DNA of 64,000 nucleotides from JAOUJD01 sp963811265 (GTDB lineage Bacteria > Pseudomonadota > Gammaproteobacteria > Burkholderiales > Burkholderiaceae_F): the NCBI GenBank assembly GCA_963811265.1, contig CAWEQS010000007.1:1-64000 (forward strand), in the 5' to 3' direction. Under the pieces are notes generated by a model that had not been told where the DNA came from, did no database searches, and worked only from the letters and a program-made list of their open reading frames with translations. The translations under genes and the position numbers were made by a program. Each line of letters begins with the position of its first letter. The stretch's first letter is position 1. Positions 52,586 to 61,106 of this stretch are shown here, in pieces.

Positions 52586-53245
52586 TCACTCTTCCTTCAG
52601 CCGCTCGAGCTTGCGGATGTCGAGGCTGTCGAACTGCTCGCGGATCTGGAACATGAAGACGCCCAGGATGACCATGCCGATCAGCACGTCGAGCGCGATG
52701 CCGAGCTCGACGACCATCGGCATGCCGTAGGTGGCGCTGGTGGCGGCAAAGAACAGCGCGTTCTCCATCGCCAGGAAGCCGATCACCTGCGCGATCGCCT
52801 TGGTGCGCGTGATCATCATCAGGAACGACAGCAGCACGCAGGCGAGCGCGATGCCGAGCGTGCCGCGGGCCACCGACGCCGACAGGCTGGAGATCGGCGC
52901 GGCGAGGTTGAACGCGAAGATCACCAGCACGATCCCGAGCAGCATCGTGATCGGGATGTTCAGCAGCGACTCGACGTCCCACCGCACGTTGAGGCGCTTC
53001 AGCAGGCGGTGCAGCAGCCACGGGATCACCAGCACCTTCAGCACGAAGGTGAGGCCGGCCGAGTAGTACAGGTGCGGCTGCTGGGTGAAGTAAGCCATCA
53101 TCGAGGTCGACGCGACGAGCGTGATCCCCTGCAGCGTGAACAGGTGGATCAGCGACAGCACCCGGCGCTGCGCGAGCAGCGCGAACGACAGCAGCAGCAG
53201 GACCGCGGCGAACAGGTTGATCAGCTGGGAGACCAGGGCCGGCAT
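52586..53245 (-). CDS. Ehr-complex membrane subunit (HyfE-like)
   Basis: 219 residues with about seven hydrophobic helices. The C-terminal half resembles NuoK/MrpC (Met-Glu-Asn-Ala-Leu-Phe-Phe with an intramembrane Glu, then Gly-Ile-Ala-Leu-Asp-Val-Leu-Ile-Gly). In Hyf and related complexes this subunit sits between the antiporter-like proteins. It is closely packed between the HyfC-like and HyfF-like genes. Confidence 0.87.
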   Translation of the reverse strand: MPALVSQLINLFAAVLLLLSFALLAQRRVLSLIHLFTLQGITLVASTSMMAYFTQQPHLYYSAGLTFVLKVLVIPWLLHRLLKRLNVRWDVESLLNIPITMLLGIVLVIFAFNLAAPISSLSASVARGTLGIALACVLLSFLMMITRTKAIAQVIGFLAMENALFFAATSATYGMPMVVELGIALDVLIGMVILGVFMFQIREQFDSLDIRKLERLKEE

Positions 53246-53251
53246 GTCCGC

Positions 53252-54199
53252 TCAGGCCCCGAGGAGGAAGTGGACGAGGATGCCGATGACGGCGAGCAGG
53301 AACGCGCCGGCGAGGAACTCGGGCACCCGGAAGATGCGCATCTTGGCCGACACGGTCTCGATCAGCGCCAGGCCCGCGCCGCCGATGGCGAGCTTCAGGA
53401 CCAGCGCCGGGGCGGCGAGCAGCAGCCCGACCGGGTCGTGCACCTGCGCGATGCCCCACGGGAAGAACAGCGCCAGCCCGATCGACGAGTACGCGAACAG
53501 CTTCAGGCTCGCCGCCCACTCCATCAGCGCGAGGTGACGGCCCGAGTACTCGAGGATCATCGCCTCGTGGATCATCGTCAGCTCGAGGTGGGTCGCCGGG
53601 TTGTCGACCGGCACCCGGGCGTTCTCGGCGAGCGACACCATCGTGAAGGCGACCGCGGCGAAGGCGAGGCTCGGCACGATCGCGAACTCCTGGCCGGCGG
53701 TGGTCTCGACGATGCTCGCGAGCGAGGTGGACTGCGTCATGAACGCCGCGGTGAACAGCACCATCAGCAGCGCCGGTTCGGCGAGGAAGCCCACCAGCAT
53801 CTCGCGCCGCGCGCCGAGCGTGCCGAAGGCGGTGCCGATGTCCATCGCGGCCAGCGACATGAAGACGCGGGCCACGGCGAACAGGCCGACCAGCGCGATG
53901 GCGTCGGCCGCCGGTGCCAGCGGCAGGTCGGTCGACAGGCTCGGCACGATGCCGCAGGCCAGCACCATGACGCCGAACACGATGTAGGGCGCGATCCGGA
54001 ACAGCGGACTCGCGTTCTCGGCGATCACCGAGTCCTTGTTGAAGAGCTTGTGCAGCGTGCGATACGGCAGCAGCAGCGGCGGCGCGCTGCGGTTCTGAAG
54101 CCAGGCCCGGCACTGGTTGATCCATCCGGTCAGCAGCGGCGCGCCGAGCACGGCGGCGAGCAGCGCGAGCACCTGCGCGAGGACGCTGTAGGCCGTCAT
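53252..54199 (-). CDS. Ehr-complex membrane subunit (HyfC/NuoH-like)
   Basis: 315 residues from ATG 54199, in ATGA overlap with the HyfB-like gene. About eight helices; Asp-Asn-Pro-Ala-Thr-His-Leu-Glu-Leu-Thr-Met-Ile-His-Glu-Ala-Met and Arg-Val-Pro-Glu-Phe are the NuoH/HyfC landmarks, including the acidic residues of the channel that joins the soluble arm to the membrane arm. Confidence 0.9.
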   Translation of the reverse strand: MTAYSVLAQVLALLAAVLGAPLLTGWINQCRAWLQNRSAPPLLLPYRTLHKLFNKDSVIAENASPLFRIAPYIVFGVMVLACGIVPSLSTDLPLAPAADAIALVGLFAVARVFMSLAAMDIGTAFGTLGARREMLVGFLAEPALLMVLFTAAFMTQSTSLASIVETTAGQEFAIVPSLAFAAVAFTMVSLAENARVPVDNPATHLELTMIHEAMILEYSGRHLALMEWAASLKLFAYSSIGLALFFPWGIAQVHDPVGLLLAAPALVLKLAIGGAGLALIETVSAKMRIFRVPEFLAGAFLLAVIGILVHFLLGA

Positions 54200-56214
54200 C
54201 GGAACACCAGCAGCAGCATCAGGATCAGGGTGACGAAGCTGTACATCAGGTAGGTCGAGATCCGGCCCTGCTGCAGCAGGCCGACGAGGCGCGACAGGCC
54301 CTCGACCGCCCGCGCCACGGGCAGGTACACCCAGTGCCAGACGTGGTCGGTGGCCGCGAGCCGGTACACCGGGTGCCGGTCGAACGGGCTCGGCAGGTGG
54401 CGGTCGATGCGGAAGAACGGCTCGAAGACCTGGCGGATCGGCTGGCCGAAGCCCTCGGCGGTGTCCTGCATGCGCGCGTTGAGCAGCGGGTAGCCGCAGT
54501 CCCAGGGCGGCGCACGGCGGATGCGGCCGTGATACAGCCGGCGCAGCAGCACGAACGTGAGGCCGCACGCGGCGGCCACGAGCAGCAGGAACAGCAGCGG
54601 GCTGTAGCTCGAGCGCTCCGCCGCGACCGGCGCCAGCATCAGCCAGCCGTTGGCGGCCACCTTCGGGCCGACGCCGTCACCCACCAGCACGCGCGTCACC
54701 GGATCGATCAGGGCGATCACGGTGACAGGGAACAGCCCCAGCAGCACGCAGCCGGCCGCCAGCCAGACCAGGCCCGCCCGCTCGCTGAATGCGGCGTCGT
54801 GCGAGCGCGCGAGCGCGGGCTCCCGCGGCTGCCCGAGGAAGATCACGCCGAAGAACTTGACCATCACGTAGCCGCCCAGCGCGGCCACGAGCGCGACGCC
54901 GGCGGCGACCACCGGCAGCAGCATGTTCACGAAGGTGCTGGGCAGCCCGAGCGTGAACAGGAAGCTCTGCAGCAGAAGCCACTCGGAGACGAAGCCGTTG
55001 AGCGGCGGCAGCCCGGCCGCGGCGAGCGCGCCGGCCAGCGCGAGCCAGCCGACCCACGGCATGGTGCGCAGCAGCCCGCCGAGCTTGCCGAGGTTGCGCT
55101 CGCCGGTGGCGTGCAGCACGGCACCGGTGCAGAGGAACAGCAGGCTCTTGAAGAAGGCGTGGTTCAGCGCGTGGTAGAGCACGGCCGTGAGCGCGAGCGC
55201 GGCGAGCGCCGACGTGCCGTACCCGACGAACAGCAGCGCGAGCCCCATGCCTACCAGCAGCAGGCCGATGTTCTCGATCGACGAGTACGCGAGCAGGCGC
55301 TTCATGTCGGTCTGCACGGCGCTGAACACCACGCCGAACAGCGCGGTCGACAGTCCGAGCACGATCGCCAGCACGCCCCACCACCACAAGTGCGTCTGCA
55401 GGACCTCGAACCCGACGCGCAGGATCCCGTAGATCGCCGTCTTCAGCATCACGCCGCTCATCAGCGCCGACACGGGCGACGGCGCCGCGGGGTGGGCTTC
55501 CGGCAGCCAGATGTGCAGCGGCAGCATGCCGGCCTTGGCGCCGAAGCCGAACAGCGCCAGCAGGAACGCGGTCGAGGCCCAGAACGGCGACAGGTGCTGC
55601 GCGCGCATGTTGGCGAACGTGTAGTCGCCGGTGTTGGCCTGCAGCACGCCGAAGGCGAGCAGGATGCCGAGCGCGCCGATGTGCGCGATCAGCAGGTAGA
55701 GGTAGCCGGCGCGGCGGATCGCAGGGATCGTGTGGTTCGCCGTCACCAGGAAGAAGGACGACAGCGCCATCAGTTCCCACATCACCATGAAGACGTAGGC
55801 GTCGTCGGCCACCATCACCATCGCCATGCTGGCGACGAAGAGGTGATAGAGCAGGCACAGCAGCCCGGGCGGCGTTCCTTCGCCCTTCCTGAAATAGCCG
55901 GACGCGAAGATCGAGATGCCGGCGCCTGCGGCCCCGAGCAGGAACAGGAAGAACGCCGAAAGGGCATCGAGCCGCAGGTGGAAGGGCAGGCCCGGCAGCC
56001 CGATCGGCAGCACCGCGACCTGCGGCACGGTGAACAGCCCCGCCACGGCGACGACCGCGAGCAGCAGGCTCACCAGCGCGCCGAGCGGAAACAGGACGCG
56101 CGCCACGAGGAAGAAGCTCGACGGCCGCACCATGCCCGCCGCGCCGATCAGGATCCAGAGCCCGACGGCGATCAGGACGCCGTCGATCGGCAGCAGCTGG
56201 AGAGGGAGGTCCAC
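54196..56214 (-). CDS. Ehr-complex antiporter-like membrane subunit (HyfB-like)
   Basis: 672 residues from GTG 56214, with about sixteen helices. Antiporter-like motifs: Met-Trp-Glu-Leu-Met-Ala-Leu-Ser-Ser-Phe-Phe, Lys-Ala-Gly-Met-Leu-Pro-Leu-His-Ile-Trp-Leu-Pro-Glu-Ala-His, and Lys-Arg-Leu-Leu-Ala-Tyr-Ser-Ser-Ile-Glu-Asn. The C-terminal soluble stretch (Pro-Trp-Asp-Cys-Gly-Tyr) is typical of HyfB rather than NuoL. First structural gene of the complex, 15 bases after the small regulator gene. Confidence 0.9.
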   Translation of the reverse strand: MDLPLQLLPIDGVLIAVGLWILIGAAGMVRPSSFFLVARVLFPLGALVSLLLAVVAVAGLFTVPQVAVLPIGLPGLPFHLRLDALSAFFLFLLGAAGAGISIFASGYFRKGEGTPPGLLCLLYHLFVASMAMVMVADDAYVFMVMWELMALSSFFLVTANHTIPAIRRAGYLYLLIAHIGALGILLAFGVLQANTGDYTFANMRAQHLSPFWASTAFLLALFGFGAKAGMLPLHIWLPEAHPAAPSPVSALMSGVMLKTAIYGILRVGFEVLQTHLWWWGVLAIVLGLSTALFGVVFSAVQTDMKRLLAYSSIENIGLLLVGMGLALLFVGYGTSALAALALTAVLYHALNHAFFKSLLFLCTGAVLHATGERNLGKLGGLLRTMPWVGWLALAGALAAAGLPPLNGFVSEWLLLQSFLFTLGLPSTFVNMLLPVVAAGVALVAALGGYVMVKFFGVIFLGQPREPALARSHDAAFSERAGLVWLAAGCVLLGLFPVTVIALIDPVTRVLVGDGVGPKVAANGWLMLAPVAAERSSYSPLLFLLLVAAACGLTFVLLRRLYHGRIRRAPPWDCGYPLLNARMQDTAEGFGQPIRQVFEPFFRIDRHLPSPFDRHPVYRLAATDHVWHWVYLPVARAVEGLSRLVGLLQQGRISTYLMYSFVTLILMLLLVFR

Positions 56215-56229
56215 GGCCGCCGCGACGGT

Positions 56230-56442
56230 TCAGCGCCGCACCGGCTTGCGCGAAGCCGCAAGCAGCCAGGACGGCAGCGGACGGTCGCCGGCGTGCTCGA
56301 TGATGTATTCGCGGATCAGTTGCCGCACCACCTGCGAGGGCGTGAGGTCCTGCGCGGCGCAGATCTCCTCGAACAGCGCCTTCTTGCGCGGGTCGAGCAG
56401 CAGGGTCAGGCGCGCCGTCTTGTTCTCGGTCCGGGTCGTCAT
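56230..56442 (-). CDS. Ribbon-helix-helix transcriptional regulator (CopG/Arc-like)
   Basis: A 70-residue protein. The short strand (Ala-Arg-Leu-Thr-Leu-Leu-Leu) and two helices (Lys-Lys-Ala-Leu-Phe-Glu-Glu-Ile-Cys-Ala and Pro-Ser-Gln-Val-Val-Arg-Gln-Leu-Ile-Arg) fit a ribbon-helix-helix dimer. It is the first gene of the Ehr operon, with a TAGAAT hexamer 9 bases before its ATG, so it may repress its own operon. No toxin gene is adjacent, so a toxin-antitoxin role is unlikely. Confidence 0.82.
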   Translation of the reverse strand: MTTRTENKTARLTLLLDPRKKALFEEICAAQDLTPSQVVRQLIREYIIEHAGDRPLPSWLLAASRKPVRR

Positions 56443-56451
56443 GGCAGTCGC

Positions 56452-56457
56452 ATTCTA
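56452..56457 (-). promoter_or_regulatory. Putative -10 (TAGAAT) of the Ehr operon
   Basis: Minus-strand TAGAAT ends 9 bases before the regulator ATG. TTGATT, 15 bases further upstream (56473-56478), could be the -35. No ribosome site is seen between the hexamer and the ATG. Confidence 0.5.
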
Positions 56458-56522
56458 TGCGCATTGCATGTTAATCAAATACACTGCGAACAGCGCGACC
56501 CCGGCCGGATCGACGGGTCGGG

Positions 56523-56536
56523 TTGATCGCAGTCAA
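56523..56536. promoter_or_regulatory. FNR/Anr/Dnr-type binding site
   Basis: TTGATCGCAGTCAA matches the FNR/Anr consensus TTGAT-N4-ATCAA at nine of ten fixed positions. It lies about 62 bases before the cytochrome c start and about 80 bases before the Ehr regulator start, in their shared divergent region. A second, weaker site with one perfect half (ATCAA, 56474-56478) overlaps the Ehr promoter. Oxygen- or nitric-oxide-responsive control is inferred. Confidence 0.65.
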
Positions 56537-56597
56537 CGGTCGGGGCCTTGCGGCGCCTGGGGCAGGCGGGACCGATCCAACGAAAGGGAGACAGGCA

Positions 56598-57065
56598 ATG
56601 TCCGGAACGAGACTGGCTATCGCTGCCGCAATCGCGTGCATCGCAACTTCGGCGGGCGCTCAGGATGTCACGTGGCGCAAGGACGTGGCACCGATCGTCG
56701 CCGCGAAGTGCGGCGCGTGCCACGGAGCGAACGCTCCCGAGTACAACGACTGGATGGCGCTGGGCGACGAGAAGCGCGCCAAGGTCGCCGCGCGCATGGA
56801 CACCTATCCGCACTTCATGTCGTACGTGGTCTGGCCGGCCACCGGGGCGATGATGCGCCGGCTCGACGACGGCAAGGCCGCCGGCGGCAAGCCGGGCAAC
56901 ATGTACGCGTTCCTCGGATCGAGCGACGAAGAGCGCGCGAAGAACCTCGCCACCATCAAGGCGTGGCTGGGCGAAGGCGCCTGGAACCTGAACCGGTGGA
57001 CGGCGCGCGGCGAGGTCCCGGGCGTGACGAAGGACCAGCTCGAGAAGGTCAAGGCCAAGTACTGA
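56598..57065 (+). CDS. Periplasmic monohaem cytochrome c
   Basis: 155 residues from ATG 56598 with GGGAG upstream. A signal peptide ends near Ser-Ala-Gly-Ala-Gln (residue 21). One haem site, Cys-Gly-Ala-Cys-His, is at about 38-42, near the N terminus of the mature protein. The axial Met may be in Gly-Ala-Met-Met-Arg. The C-terminal half (Trp-Asn-Leu-Asn-Arg-Trp-Thr-Ala-Arg-Gly-Glu-Val-Pro-Gly-Val) is distinctive but I cannot name the family. It is divergent from the Ehr operon with an FNR-type box between them, so the two may be co-regulated. Confidence 0.85.
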   Translation: MSGTRLAIAAAIACIATSAGAQDVTWRKDVAPIVAAKCGACHGANAPEYNDWMALGDEKRAKVAARMDTYPHFMSYVVWPATGAMMRRLDDGKAAGGKPGNMYAFLGSSDEERAKNLATIKAWLGEGAWNLNRWTARGEVPGVTKDQLEKVKAKY

Positions 57066-57149
57066 CGCCGTACCGGGCCGCGCCGGTCGCGGTCCGCAGG
57101 ACGCGCGACCGGTCGCCTGCTTCCGGCTTGCGGGCGGCGATCCCGCGCG

Positions 57150-59189
57150 CTACTTGACGCGCATGCCCGGCTGCGCGCCGGCATCCACGTCGAGCAGGAA
57201 GATCCCGGGCTGCGACTTCTCGTCGGCGTGGCTTGCGGACAGGATCATTCCCTCGCTCACGCCGAACTTCATCTTGCGCGGCGCGAGGTTGGCGACCAGC
57301 ACCACCAGCCGGCCGACCAGCTTCTTCGGTTCGCCGTAGGCCGACTTGATGCCGGAGAACACGTTCCGGTGCCGACCCTCGCCGACGTCGAGCGTGAATC
57401 GCAACAGCTTGTCCGAGCCTTCGATGAAATCGCAGTCGATCACCTTGGCGATGCGCAGGTCGAGCTTGGCGAAGTCGTCGATCGTGATGGCTCCCCCGAT
57501 CGCCGCGCCGCCCGGCAGCGCCGGTTCCGCGACGCTCGCCGGCGGCTCGAACAGCGCGTCGAGCTGCTTCGCCTCGACGCGCGTCATCAGGTGCGCGTAC
57601 GGGCCGATCCTCTGCGGCAGGCCTTCGGCGTCGCCCCACGTGAAGTCGCGGTCGAGTCCGAACAGTTCGCGCGCCACGCGGCTCGCGGTGCGGGGCAGCA
57701 CCGGGGCCAGGCACACCGACAGCAGCTTGAACCCGTGCAGCGCGCGCGAGCAGACATCCTGCAGCTGGTCGCGCTTCGCAGGATCCTTCGCCAGCAGCCA
57801 CGGCTGCGCCGCGTCGAAATCCTGGTTGATGCGATCGGCGATGGTCATGATCTCGCGGATGGCCTTGCCGTACTCGCGCGCGTCCAGCAGTTCGGCCACC
57901 TGGTCGGCCGCCGCCCTGGCCGAGCCCGCCAGCGAACCGTCGTCCGCATACTTCAGCTCGCCCGCGAAGTGCTTCGTGATGAAGCTCGCCGCGCGGCTGG
58001 CGATGTTGACGTACTTGCCGACGAGGTCGCTGTTGACCCGCTGCAGGAAGTCGTCCGGGTTGAAGTCGATGTCCTCGACGCGCGCATTGAGCTTGGCTGC
58101 GATGTAGTAGCGCAGCCACTCGGCGTTCATGCCGAGCTCGAGGTACTTCAGCGGGTCGATCCCGGTGCCGCGGCTCTTGCTCATCTTCTCGCCGCTGACC
58201 GTGATGAAGCCGTGCACGTAGACGTTGTCCGGCACCTTGTACGGCGTGCCGGCGAACTTCAGCATCGCCGGCCAGAACAGCGTGTGGAAGTAGATGATGT
58301 CCTTGCCGATGAAGTGGACCTGCTCGGTGCCCGGGTCCTGCAGGAAGGCCTCGAAGTCGATGCCGTGCTTCGCGCAGTACGCCTTGAAGCTGGCGAGATA
58401 GCCGATCGGCGCGTCGAGCCACACATAGAAGTACTTGCCGGGCGCGTCCGGGATCGGGATGCCGAAGTAGGGCGCGTCGCGCGAGATGTCCCAGTCGCCG
58501 AGCGACTTGTCGCCGTCGCTCGCGATCCACTCGCGCGCCTTGTTGGCGACCTCCTGCTGCAGCCTTCCGTCCTGCGTCCAGCTGCGCAGGAACTCCACGC
58601 AGCGCGGGTCGGACAACCTGAAGAAGTAGTGGTCCGAGGTGCGCAGTTCGGGCGTGGCGCCGGACAGCGTCGAGTACGGATTCTTCAGGTCGGTGGGCGA
58701 ATACACGGAACTGCAGACCTCGCAGGCGTCGCCGTACTGGTCCTTCGCGCCGCACTTCGGGCACTCGCCCTTGATGTAGCGATCGGGCAGGAACATGGCC
58801 TTCACCGGGTCGAAGAACTGCTCGACCGGCTTCGTGTACGTGAGTCCCGCGGCCTTCAGCTTGCGATAGATGTCCTGCGACAGCTCGGTGTTCTCGGGCG
58901 AATCGGTCGAGTGCCAGTGATCGAAGCGGACCAGGAAGCCGTCGAGGTATTGCTGGCGGCCCGCGCCGACGGCGGCGACGAATTCCTGCGGCGTCTTTCC
59001 GGCCTTCTCGGCCGCGATCATGATCGGCGCGCCGTGCGCATCGTCGGCGCCGACGAAGTGCACCTCGTGGCCGCGCATGCGCTGGTGGCGCACCCAGATG
59101 TCGGCCTGGATGTACTCCATGATGTGGCCGATGTGGAAGGGGCCGTTGGCATACGGCAGGGCGGTCGTGACAAACAGGCGTCGTGTCAT
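57150..59189 (-). CDS. metG: Methionyl-tRNA synthetase
   Basis: 679 residues. Class I signatures: Tyr-Ala-Asn-Gly-Pro-Phe-His-Ile-Gly-His at residue 13-22 and Lys-Met-Ser-Lys-Ser at about 335. Zinc knuckle Cys-Pro-Lys-Cys with Cys-Glu-Val-Cys at about 145-165. The C-terminal 110 residues are the EMAP/Trbp111-like tRNA-binding domain (Asp-Leu-Arg-Ile-Ala-Lys-Val). The frame is complete. It is divergent from apbC, a conserved pairing in many proteobacteria. Confidence 0.98.
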   Translation of the reverse strand: MTRRLFVTTALPYANGPFHIGHIMEYIQADIWVRHQRMRGHEVHFVGADDAHGAPIMIAAEKAGKTPQEFVAAVGAGRQQYLDGFLVRFDHWHSTDSPENTELSQDIYRKLKAAGLTYTKPVEQFFDPVKAMFLPDRYIKGECPKCGAKDQYGDACEVCSSVYSPTDLKNPYSTLSGATPELRTSDHYFFRLSDPRCVEFLRSWTQDGRLQQEVANKAREWIASDGDKSLGDWDISRDAPYFGIPIPDAPGKYFYVWLDAPIGYLASFKAYCAKHGIDFEAFLQDPGTEQVHFIGKDIIYFHTLFWPAMLKFAGTPYKVPDNVYVHGFITVSGEKMSKSRGTGIDPLKYLELGMNAEWLRYYIAAKLNARVEDIDFNPDDFLQRVNSDLVGKYVNIASRAASFITKHFAGELKYADDGSLAGSARAAADQVAELLDAREYGKAIREIMTIADRINQDFDAAQPWLLAKDPAKRDQLQDVCSRALHGFKLLSVCLAPVLPRTASRVARELFGLDRDFTWGDAEGLPQRIGPYAHLMTRVEAKQLDALFEPPASVAEPALPGGAAIGGAITIDDFAKLDLRIAKVIDCDFIEGSDKLLRFTLDVGEGRHRNVFSGIKSAYGEPKKLVGRLVVLVANLAPRKMKFGVSEGMILSASHADEKSQPGIFLLDVDAGAQPGMRVK

Positions 59190-59352
59190 GGTTCTTCGTG
59201 GTCCCGATGTGCTGGTTCAGAACGCCGCGCGGGAGGCGGCGGGGCCGTCAAGGCGACGGCGGGCACATTCGGGCGCGCGTGCACTGGCCGCCCGGAGGGT
59301 GCGATGTCGAGGGAACTGGAAGGCGGCACATGGGGTCGATCCCGAGAGGGGC

Positions 59353-59384
59353 ATTCTATCAACCGGGGTTCGCTCCATTAGACT
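59353..59384. promoter_or_regulatory. Divergent -10 elements for metG and apbC
   Basis: In the 248-base metG-apbC gap, TAGAAT on the minus strand (59353-59358) faces metG. TAGACT on the plus strand (59379-59384) lies 53 bases before apbC. The long metG leader (about 160 bases) shows no recognisable riboswitch. Confidence 0.4.
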
Positions 59385-59437
59385 GGCGCGTTCCCGAATC
59401 ACAGCCCGCGCTGCGGCATCGTCGAAGGCAGTCACCC

Positions 59438-60523
59438 ATGGCCATCACCGTCGAACAAGCGAATGAAGCGCTGAAGCGCGTCATCGATCCCAACACCGGA
59501 AAGGACCTTGTCAGCACGCGCTCGGCGCGCAACGTGCGCGTCGACGGCAGCGACGTCAGCGTCGACGTCGAGCTCGGCTACCCGGCCGCCAGCCAGATCG
59601 ACGGCATCCGGCGCGCGGTGATCGACGCGCTGAAGGCCGCTGGCGCGGGCAACGTCAGCGCCAACGTGACGATGAAGATCGTCGCGCACACGGTGCAGCG
59701 CGGCCTCAAGGTGATGCCGAACGTGAAGAACATCATCGCCGTCGCCTCGGGCAAGGGCGGCGTCGGCAAGAGCACGGTGGCGGCCAACCTGGCGCTGGCG
59801 CTCGCCGCGGAAGGCGCGCGGGTCGGCGTGCTCGACGCCGACATCTACGGCCCGAGCCAGCCGACCATGCTCGGCATCTCCGGCAAGCCCGAGTCCGTGG
59901 ACGGCCATTCGATGGAGCCGATGGAGAACTACGGCCTGCAGATGAGCTCGATCGGGCTGCTGATCGACGTCGACCAGCCGATGGTGTGGCGCGGACCGAT
60001 GGTCACGCAGGCGCTGCAGCAGCTGCTGGCGCAGACCAACTGGAAGGACCTCGACTACCTCGTGATCGACCTGCCGCCAGGCACCGGCGACATCCAGCTC
60101 ACGCTCGCGCAGCAGGTGCCGGTGACCGGCGCCGTCATCGTGACCACGCCGCAGGACATCGCGCTGATCGACGCCAGGAAGGGCCTGAAGATGTTCGAGA
60201 AGGTCGGCATCCCGATCCTCGGCATCGTCGAGAACATGGCCGTCCACGTCTGCTCGAACTGCGGCCACGCGGAGCACATCTTCGGCGCGGAAGGCGGCGC
60301 GAAGATGGCGGAACAGTACGGAGTCGAGCACCTCGGCAGCCTCCCGCTCGACATCCGCATCCGCGAGCAGGCGGACGCGGGCCGTCCCACGGTGGTCGCG
60401 GAGCCCGACAGCGCGATCACCGCGACCTTCAAGGACATCGCGCGCAAGGTGGCGGTGCGGATCGCCGAGAAGGCGAAGGACATGTCGCTGAAGATGCCGA
60501 CGATCAAAGTGTCGAACACCTGA
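59438..60523 (+). CDS. apbC: Iron-sulfur cluster carrier protein ApbC (Mrp/NBP35 family)
   Basis: 361 residues from ATG 59438. N-terminal MIP18-like domain (1-90), then a deviant Walker A Gly-Lys-Gly-Gly-Val-Gly-Lys-Ser at about 107-114 and Asp-Ala-Asp-Ile-Tyr-Gly-Pro-Ser. The Cys-x-x-Cys that binds the transferable cluster is in Val-Cys-Ser-Asn-Cys-Gly-His near residue 270. It helps mature Fe-S proteins. It is divergent from metG. Confidence 0.97.
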   Translation: MAITVEQANEALKRVIDPNTGKDLVSTRSARNVRVDGSDVSVDVELGYPAASQIDGIRRAVIDALKAAGAGNVSANVTMKIVAHTVQRGLKVMPNVKNIIAVASGKGGVGKSTVAANLALALAAEGARVGVLDADIYGPSQPTMLGISGKPESVDGHSMEPMENYGLQMSSIGLLIDVDQPMVWRGPMVTQALQQLLAQTNWKDLDYLVIDLPPGTGDIQLTLAQQVPVTGAVIVTTPQDIALIDARKGLKMFEKVGIPILGIVENMAVHVCSNCGHAEHIFGAEGGAKMAEQYGVEHLGSLPLDIRIREQADAGRPTVVAEPDSAITATFKDIARKVAVRIAEKAKDMSLKMPTIKVSNT

Positions 60524-60532
60524 TCCGAACCC

Positions 60533-61063
60533 ATGCGCATCGAACCCTGGACGCCCGCAGCGGCGCCGCGCAACGAGGAACTGGTGAAGTCGATCGAGGC
60601 GCGTCGCGGCGGCACGCTGATCAACCTGGATCGCATGCTGCTGTGGAGCGAGCCGCTCGCGCGCGGCTGGAACGGCTACCTGCGCGCGCTGCGCCAGGAG
60701 ATCTCGCTCGCGCCGTTCCTGCGCGAGCTGGCGATCTGCGTCGTCGCGCGTCTGACCGGCGCGCAGTACGAGTATCACCACCACGCGCCCGAACTGAAGA
60801 AGGCCGGCGCCACCGACGCGCAGCTGGCGATCCTCGACGATCCGGACGCCGCCGCGGGCAGTCCGCTGTATGACGACCTGCAGCGCGCCGTGATCCGCTT
60901 CGCGATTGCGAGCACGCGCCACGTGCAGATTCCGGATCCGCTGTTCGACGAACTGAAGCGCCGGCTGTCACCGACCGAACTGGTGGAGCTGGTGGCGTCG
61001 ACCGCCGCCTACAACATGGTCGCGCGGTTCCTGGTGGCGCTCGACGTGACGCCCGAGACCTGA
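60533..61063 (+). CDS. Carboxymuconolactone-decarboxylase family protein
   Basis: 176 helical residues. The family core is Leu-Arg-Glu-Leu-Ala-Ile-Cys-Val-Val-Ala-Arg-Leu-Thr-Gly-Ala-Gln-Tyr-Glu-Tyr-His-His-His. The paired Cys of AhpD-type peroxidases is absent (Gln-Tyr-Glu-Tyr-His in its place), so it is closer to the decarboxylase/lactonase-like members. It lies 9 bases after apbC and 43 bases before an FAH-family gene; small-molecule ring or keto-acid catabolism is possible but unproven. Confidence 0.87.
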   Translation: MRIEPWTPAAAPRNEELVKSIEARRGGTLINLDRMLLWSEPLARGWNGYLRALRQEISLAPFLRELAICVVARLTGAQYEYHHHAPELKKAGATDAQLAILDDPDAAAGSPLYDDLQRAVIRFAIASTRHVQIPDPLFDELKRRLSPTELVELVASTAAYNMVARFLVALDVTPET

Positions 61064-61106
61064 TCGGCATCCGGGCCGGGATCGAACCAGAGACCGAGGA
61101 GAGGCG

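Noticed and set aside
49068..56214. A true hydrogenase-4 (hyf) operon
   Set aside because: The large subunit lacks all four NiFe-binding Cys and no maturation genes are present. The Ehr interpretation fits better.
56230..56442. Antitoxin of a toxin-antitoxin pair
   Set aside because: The ribbon-helix-helix protein would fit an antitoxin, but the next gene is a 672-residue membrane subunit and no small toxin-like gene lies beside it.
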